DNA of 64,000 nucleotides from positions 20,311,578 to 20,375,577 of the forward strand of contig NC_091014.1 in assembly GCF_041296385.1 (NCBI RefSeq). Direction: 5' to 3'. This DNA is from Aphelocoma coerulescens. Its lineage: Eukaryota > Chordata > Aves > Passeriformes > Corvidae. The notes under the pieces are model-generated. The model was given only the letters and a program-made list of their open reading frames with translations, was not told where the DNA came from and made no database searches. Positions 57,422 to 64,000 of this stretch are shown here, piece after piece. Each line of letters starts with the position of its first letter. Positions within the stretch are counted from its first letter, which is position 1. The position numbers and the translations under genes are program-made.

Positions 57422-60400
57422 AATAACCTCCAATGGATTTAACCTAGGATTCTGCTGAAGAACTGTACTGTCCTTACACTTCTAGTCTTGGCAGACTTGG
57501 CTTTTACCTTTTATTTAACTGAAAAGTAGAGAAAGACATGGTGTTATTAGTGCAAGGGCAACTATAAGGAACTTTGGGAATCTTCAATTTATTCATGTGA
57601 TCAGTTCTTGACCTCGAATCTGTTGGGGAATCCACTATTAAACCAAAAATTATAAAATTAATAAATGTAGTTAATTTTTTCATTTATGGGCTATGTGGAA
57701 AATGTGATGTGATTAGTATCACTGAGAAATTTGTTGCTCTAGCATTAATATCTGCACTTTTCTTAAGAAAACTGAATCCACTCACTTAAATTTGCAATTT
57801 AGTGGGGTTTTTTTTATTATTTTTAAATGTTCCCTCAATTTCTTCCTTTGTTTTTGTTGATGCAGCACTAATTAAAATTACAGTAGAAAAAAAATCAATG
57901 AGGAAAATATTTTTTAATACCAACTGATAAGAGTCAATGAAACTTGAAGTGGATGATGGCATGCAGACCTTACCTAGTTGTATCCTAAATTCCCCACAGG
58001 TTCAGGCAGGCAGATGCAAGAGCTTTAGACAATACCATTAAGCATTCCACAAAAATGAGGAATACTTGCTGAGACTAGTATTTTCAGACTTCAGAGCCTA
58101 AAGCTATTGGAACACATTAGTGAAACAAAAAAAAATCCTCTGTAACCTTCAGTATCCAGGACATTTGAAGAATGCTGAACACTGAATGTTGAACTATACA
58201 GCGGAAATACGAAGGTTTGCTATTTCTTCTTTTAAATACTTTGAAAGATTTTTCATCTGAAATATTTTTTCTGAATACCAAGGGAGAAAAAATCTTCAAG
58301 GAAATGATAATAAATGAGCTACAACTTAATGAAGTTTTTTATTCAGATTTTGAAATTCTTTTCTGAGTACACATGATTCTTCAGTAACACATGCTATTTT
58401 AGTGTGTCTCATTAAGTATACAAATTTGAAATGCTTTGCCATCAAGCTCAGGAGACAAGTTATCTCCAAAGGAGCTCTTCTTTCATGTAAGCTTAATGCT
58501 TGTACCCTTGTTTTGATTCCCTTGGATTTTAGTTTTGTTTGTTTATCCTCCTTGCTGCAAAGAACATACAGTCTGGTGAGCACAGGAAGTGCAACAGCTT
58601 TGAGCAGAATACATATTTCATATATTTCCACAGTAATGATTTCTTTTTGTCTTTTTGCATGTTCCTTTGCACATTTCAAAAGCAATCCCTGACAAGGAAA
58701 ATCCTACCAAAAAATTCTCTGGGGAGCTTTCAAAGTGAAAGCATAAGATATCTTTGTATGTGCATTCAGAGCCAAGGTGGCCTTGCAAGGGCCCAGGAGA
58801 CAAGCTGTCAGATCGCTGACTCTATTATTACAGTAAGATGTACTTTTGGCCAGGGCAGCATGTGGTATACATTTGACTCGAGGTTTTTTGACCCTGTGAG
58901 AGAAGCATGCCTTTGTTATTTATTCTACACAAAAAATCAGCTTACATCTAGCTGAGGCAAAAAGGGAGGAAAAGAGTCAGGTAACTTGTAAGTACTGTCA
59001 AAAGGGCAGCTCTAAATCTGGGCAAGCTCAAAGGCAATGCTATTTCAAACATTATTCTATTTTAAGCATCATTCTTTGACAGAGAAATCCTGAAGCTTGT
59101 CTTGTGTTTGCACACACACTTGCACTGAAAAATTGAATAATTGCTATGAGTGCATACATGTTTGATTAATCATAATTAATATTCAGAATAAAGGTACAAA
59201 GGCAAAAGTTTTAGGTAAAGTTAACAGAAGTGGTGAAAAGAGATAAGGCATGTGAAAGTACCGCTTTCTATCCAAATTCCAGATAGACAGAAAAGTAATA
59301 TATTGAAGAAGACATTTTTCTGCCAATGACAGCACACAGCTTTCCTCGAAATGGAAAGGATTTCATTATAACATTTCAAAAATAGGACTGGAAAAGGTAT
59401 GGAGGGGTACATCAAGTTTTAGTGTATTAGTTATGCAACATACTTGTTCTTACTGTGTGAAGTTGTGTCTGTTGCTCATGGCTGGGTGGTGTAACAGTGT
59501 AACAAATCCTGTCACCCTAGCTCAGGTGATGCTATGTGGATTCATGTACTAGTGTCCAAGAGGCCAAAATAATCTAAAGTTTTTTCATGCTTTTCATCCC
59601 TTTTTACTTGTTTGTACTGTGCATATGAATTATTATCTAGTTTCATGGTTTCTCTGGATCATTGCTTCAACTTGCAGACCAAACTTAAGAAAAAAGAGAT
59701 TTAGGAAATCCCCCATATGAGAGGCTTATTTTTTTGTCAATCTTTATGGATTTCAAAAATATTGATTAATCTAAGATAGGCAACATGGGGTTTCCTTTTC
59801 ATCTTTTAAAATATGGCTACTTTCACAATTGAAAACAATAAACAGTTTTCTTATTATTATTTCTTCCATTTTTTCCAGTTTCTTTGTTATATTTTTCACA
59901 GGTATTAATGCCATTGAATGAAAAAAAAATCTTAAAGGCTTAGTTCACTCCTTACAATACAGAATCTTTACTGAACATACAGTTACCTTGCAGTACTTGA
60001 GCCTGCAGCTTATAAGTAGCCGAGTTTGGGTGCATTATGCCAAAAGAACAACTTGCTAAAAGAAGAATAAGAGATTGGAATTGCTTTGAGCATAGGCAGA
60101 AGTGGGAAAAAAGAAAAACACACAAAAAGGCAAGTATGAAAAAAACAGATGAATGGAAAGTTTGAGCTGAAAATCATGAGCTGAAGAAAGAGAGTCAAAA
60201 GGAAAAAAAGAGAACAATACCTTAGTGAAGGGCTAGGCTGAAGTTGAAAGGTGTGTTGAAGAAGACTGAATTCACTGAAGTTAGTGAAGTATTCTGAGGA
60301 CTGTTAGATGTTACTAGACTTCCACTTTTCATAATGTAGTAGAATGAGAAAAAAACAAACAAAATCAACTCAAACCTCAAAAAGTGGAAATCCTTTAAAC

Positions 60401-61074
60401 AGCTCTCTCAGACTGGATAAAAATAGTTGGTGACAAAGAAAGAAGTAGCAGCCTTCCTGGCTTTAACAAAATACATGTTCACATTGAGCAGTGACTGGTT
60501 GCAGTAAGCTGTACAATTTCCAAGTTAAGAAATTTGGTGTCACCAGCAGCTTTGAGAGTAACAAGTTGCAGCTGGTTTATTTTATTTTATTTTAAAAGTG
60601 TACTACTCTTCCTGTTATACTACTCATGTTAAATAAGGTATTCCCAGCACAAGCAAATTTTCTTTATCATCAAGGGGCAGGTGTCTCAAATCTACACATA
60701 AATCAATGTCAAAGCAAAAAGAAAGGGGTTTGCTGTAACTTCCCATAAAGCAACATGGAATTATGGGACATTTAGGCCCTGTTTAACAAGGTCATTCCAC
60801 ATAAATAGATCTCTGCAGATGAAGTAAATGCCACCAATTTCAAAGAGGCTTATTACATACTCACAAAGCTGTCCACAGAAACATGTCACAGAATTAGGGA
60901 CTTAAAGTTAGCCTTGTATGTTGAAACAGTCACAGTATTTTGCCAACCAAAGGCACACCTAAAGGCCTGAAAAAAAACTTCCAAAAAACCTTCCATATCC
61001 AGTTTTGTCTTTATCACTAATTAATCTGAACAATTTCTTTTCCCACTATATGCCTTGTACAATGAATCCACAGG
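57422..61074. other. AT-rich intergenic DNA
   Basis: No gene or transposon is recognised. The overlapping frames of 119 residues (minus, 58326-58685) and 138 residues (plus, 58539-58955) lie on each other and have no domain. A (TTTTA)n run is listed separately. Confidence 0.55.
60576..60594 (+). repeat. (TTTTA)n microsatellite
   Basis: About four TTTTA units are directly visible. Confidence 0.9.
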
Positions 61075-62020
61075 ATTTGTGGATGAGAGGAGGGCTGTTC
61101 ATTAGAAGGGCTTTTGACATTGTCTCCCACAATGTTCTTGTATCCCAGTTAGGGTATTACCATTGGGATAGGTGAAAAAGCAAGTTGGTAAAAAAACCTG
61201 TTGGCTAATCAAGATCAAAAAGATGTTAATAGATCATTTAATCTAGCTGGAGACCAGTAACAAGTGGAGCATCCCAGGGGTCTTCAGACCTGTCCTGTTT
61301 AACACGTTTACCCATGACCTGGAAGAGACACTGGAGCACACTCTTGCAAGTTTGCAGATGTTGAAAACCAGGTAGGAGCAGTTGATATGCTCAAGGACAG
61401 GATCGTTATCCAGATAGACCTATATCTGATGGAGAAATGGGCCAATTTCACCTTATGAAATTCAGAAAGGTCAAAGAATCTCTGCAAATGGAGGAAAGTG
61501 TCTTCCAATGACACAAGCTGTAGAGTGACCGGCTGGGGAGAAGCTCTGCCAAAAACAGCCTGGGAGCCTAGCAGGCAATGAGGTGAGCCAGCAGTGCCCT
61601 GGCAGCAAAGATGGCCAACAGCCTCCTGGGCTGCATTAGAAGATATGGAGCTGGCATTCTGAGGAAAGGCATTATCCCCCCTCTGCTCAGCACTCCTTAG
61701 ACCCCAGCTAGAGCACTGTCCCCAGTTTTGGGTCTCCCAGCACAAAACAGACATTGATAAAGAAGTTCAGCACAGAGCCACCATGGTGACTGGAGGCTGT
61801 AGTACACACCCTGTGAGGAGACATTGAGGGAAAAAGGCTGGTTCAGCCTGAAGCAGAGGTGACCTCAGGCAGGAAAAGCAGCTGCGCCCTTGCATCTAGA
61901 AGGGGACACCAAGGCAGAGTCAAACTCTTCACAAACATGTATTGTGGGAGAACGGCAAGGAATAGACATCAACTGAACCAGGAGAGGTTCTGACTGCTTA
62001 TAAGAAAAAACCTGTATAAA
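61075..62020 (+). mobile_element. Old, heavily mutated CR1 LINE fragment (RT to C-terminal region)
   Basis: The order of CR1 ORF2 words is kept along about 945 bases, with many frame changes: GTGGATGAG and GCTTTTGACATTGTCTCCCA (RT, AFDIVSHN), AGTGGAGCATCCCAGGGGTC, TGTTTAACACGTTTACCCAT with GACCTGGA, GCAAGTTTGCAGATG, CAGCAGTGCCCTGGCAGCAA, GGCTGCATTAG, CACTGTCCCCAGTTTTGGGT, GAGGAAAAGC and AGGTTCTGACTGCTTATAAG. The 3' tail is missing. The 148-residue minus-strand frame at 61308-61754 is a shadow. Divergence is far greater than in the 16755-17959 copy, so it is an older insertion. Confidence 0.88.
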
Positions 62021-64000
62021 TAAAAGGAACATTTCTAACAGATATAGGAAATTGACAGTAAAGTAATATGTGTGAATGACTTTCTATGACTAATTATTCT
62101 TTACATTCTCTCAAGAAAATTAAGTCCGGGGCTCTTAGAAGCAAAATAGACTTATAGAAACCAAAGCTATAAATTTAACTTCAAAGAAAATCTCAAGGGC
62201 TAACACTATCATGTAGAGAAACCTCCATTAATAAAGCAGTAAGCAAAGTAATGGAGTAAAATATGTAATTGTCACTTGAAACTATTAGAAGACATGGTGG
62301 AGAATAGACTTAGTTACTGTATATAACCTAAGAACACAGCGTTAATATTATCAGCATCACATATATATCAGTGTGATGCAAATATAGTCAATCAGGAGCT
62401 GAGTCACATGCTGCATCTATATGAATGGCTGATGGACTTATAGTGTTTTTTTAGGATTGGAATCACCTGTTTCTCTTTCAAAGGACTACCACAGCAAGCT
62501 GTTTAAAGCCCCAGCACAAACATTGCTCGTTTTCACACAATAAATTGCTTCAGTGAATCACAAAGAGCAGTGAGAGAGATATTTAATGAGTAGAAGGAAG
62601 GAGATTGATAATGGGGAGAGAAATATTCGTTTCCAGCATCTAAGTGGATAGTTAATAACCCATTTTTTAGAAGCATTTTGTATTGTCATACCAAAACTAT
62701 ACAAATGAGACATGCTGATTTCAATTCCTTGCTAAAGTAGTGCCCATTTGTAATTTTTTGTTTGCTTTTGTAGCATGCATACAGTTCCAAAGCATGCAGA
62801 TGCATTAATTATTTCTGATAACACAGAAGTGTTCAACTTTTCCAGATATTTTCCAAATACCTGACATGGCAGATTCCCAGAAGCTAAGAGCTTCAAATGG
62901 GCAAAAGAGATTATATAGGGAAAAAGGATGGAAGATAGTCACTGACAGACCAGGTGGAAAGGCAGGCAGGCATCCTGTTATTTTCAATTATTTCTTCTAC
63001 CCTGCAGTTTGTTTCATGAATCCAAATTGACTCAATTTATAAAGTAAAAATAATAAAACATTCTCCCTTCCCTATTAAGTTTCCAGCAAATTTGAATTAT
63101 AACAGGGTAAGATATGCAGAAAAAAATCCCAGATAAACAAAAAAAACCAAAACATAGCTTCCTCATTCAAAGATTTTTGTGAGTATTTTTGTTTGGGTTG
63201 ATGTGGAGCATGTTCTTCTGTTTTACATATAACTTTCTACAGAGGGGACATGCACAAAGATAAGTTCTGCATTTCTAGAGATGAAAAGAGTTTAAAGAAA
63301 AAAGAGAGAAAATATGATTGTTCAGGCTGGTTTTTGATAAAGGAGTAGTGGAGATAATGCAGTCACTAGGGGATGCAGTATAACTAGATACTCATAAAAG
63401 TTTTCTGTAGCACATTGCAAGCTGCAACACACTTCATATAATTAGTGAGAGCCATTGTTATGCTGAAAGTGTTCTGAGACCAAAACAACCTGGCCAGGAA
63501 GTTACCAGTCAAGAAACAAAAAAAGCTGACTTGGAACAAGGGCTGCTTTACTTGCGAATGATGCAAAGAGACAAAACTGAGGTATTCTCAGTTGAGAATT
63601 TTACAGCTGGAAGAAAATAAAAAGTGGGGATCAACTGTTCATGGAAGATACTATAAAGTCCCTACTGGATAGAATAAATGAATTTTGCATAGCAGAGGTG
63701 GAACATAGTAGTCTGTATTGAGTAAGGCCAGAGAGTAGGGAGGAACCAACAGAAACAGCCTTGTGGCCCTGGCCAAAGCACACTCTTGTAAGGCAGTGGG
63801 GGCCTGTGAAAAAATCACAAGGTTCCAGGCTGCTCCACAGTGAATCTTAGTCTCACAGCACAGCACTAGCTTTGCCCATCTGTAGTAAGTACATGCTGAT
63901 GTAATTTAATTCATCCTTTAACTGAGAAAATATTATGTTTTTATATTTGTGTTTCGAAGCATCAGTTTAAGCCTAATAATTATTTACTCACACTGGGCTT
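62021..64000. other. AT-rich intergenic DNA to the window end
   Basis: No gene is recognised. The stretch about 63650-63890 is GC-richer than its flanks and has an LTR-like feel, but I could not find TG...CA ends or a poly(A) signal in a convincing position. Confidence 0.5.

Noticed and set aside
58326..58955. Overlapping frames of 119 residues (minus) and 138 residues (plus)
   Set aside because: They occupy the same DNA on opposite strands and neither has a motif; mutual shadows of chance openness.
61308..61754. 148-residue minus-strand frame
   Set aside because: Antisense shadow of a degraded CR1 copy.

Overview
The window looks like about 64 kb of AT-rich intergenic (gene-desert) nuclear DNA from a bird, most probably a passerine songbird. 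The evidence is the repeat content. There are several CR1 LINE fragments, one with readable reverse-transcriptase motifs and the typical CR1 3' octamer tail (ATTCTGTG twice). There are also retroviral LTR fragments that I recognise from memory as resembling passerine endogenous-retrovirus LTRs. No SINE was seen. No operons, phage or bacterial features, tRNAs, rRNAs or CRISPR arrays were seen. I found no protein-coding host gene that I can name. Nearly all open frames are short chance frames, frames inside repeats, or frames across simple-sequence tracts.

Layout. 1-16.7 kb: AT-rich unique DNA with a minus-strand retroviral LTR-like block (594-1455), a CR1 tail (3931-3984), an internally deleted CR1 (4925-5404), a possible very old repeat (9205-9470) and a splice-site-bounded open frame that resembles an orphan exon (14405-14595). 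16.75-18 kb: the best-preserved CR1 (16755-17959), keeping the C-terminal two thirds of the RT domain and the 3' tail but with two frame lesions. 21.5-23 kb: a plus-strand LTR (21491-21891) and a minus-strand LTR fragment of another family (22531-22997). 25.7-29.1 kb: a CR1 3' end (25762-26009), a minus-strand LTR fragment (28387-28765) that abuts a short CR1 (28766-28920), then a polypyrimidine tract. 29-48 kb: mostly unique AT-rich DNA with one minus-strand exon-like frame (31111-31325) and a 20-bp tandem repeat (39911-39988). 48.3-51.2 kb: two long minus-strand LTRs (48293-49391 and 50231-51173). The second is a CpG-rich island in an otherwise CpG-poor window and may carry an imperfect 5-bp target duplication. 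51.2-64 kb: unique DNA, a polypyrimidine tract of about 480 bp with only three purines (55710-56189), a small minus-strand CR1 (57285-57421), an old degraded CR1 (61075-62020) and AT-rich flank.

The genes do not form a system here. The content is a history of retrotransposon insertion and decay plus simple repeats. The points most worth a second look are the polypyrimidine tract, the CpG-rich LTR with a CTCF-like core, the two exon-like frames, and the recurrence of one LTR family three times on the same strand. I did not find convincing evidence of a previously undescribed biological system.
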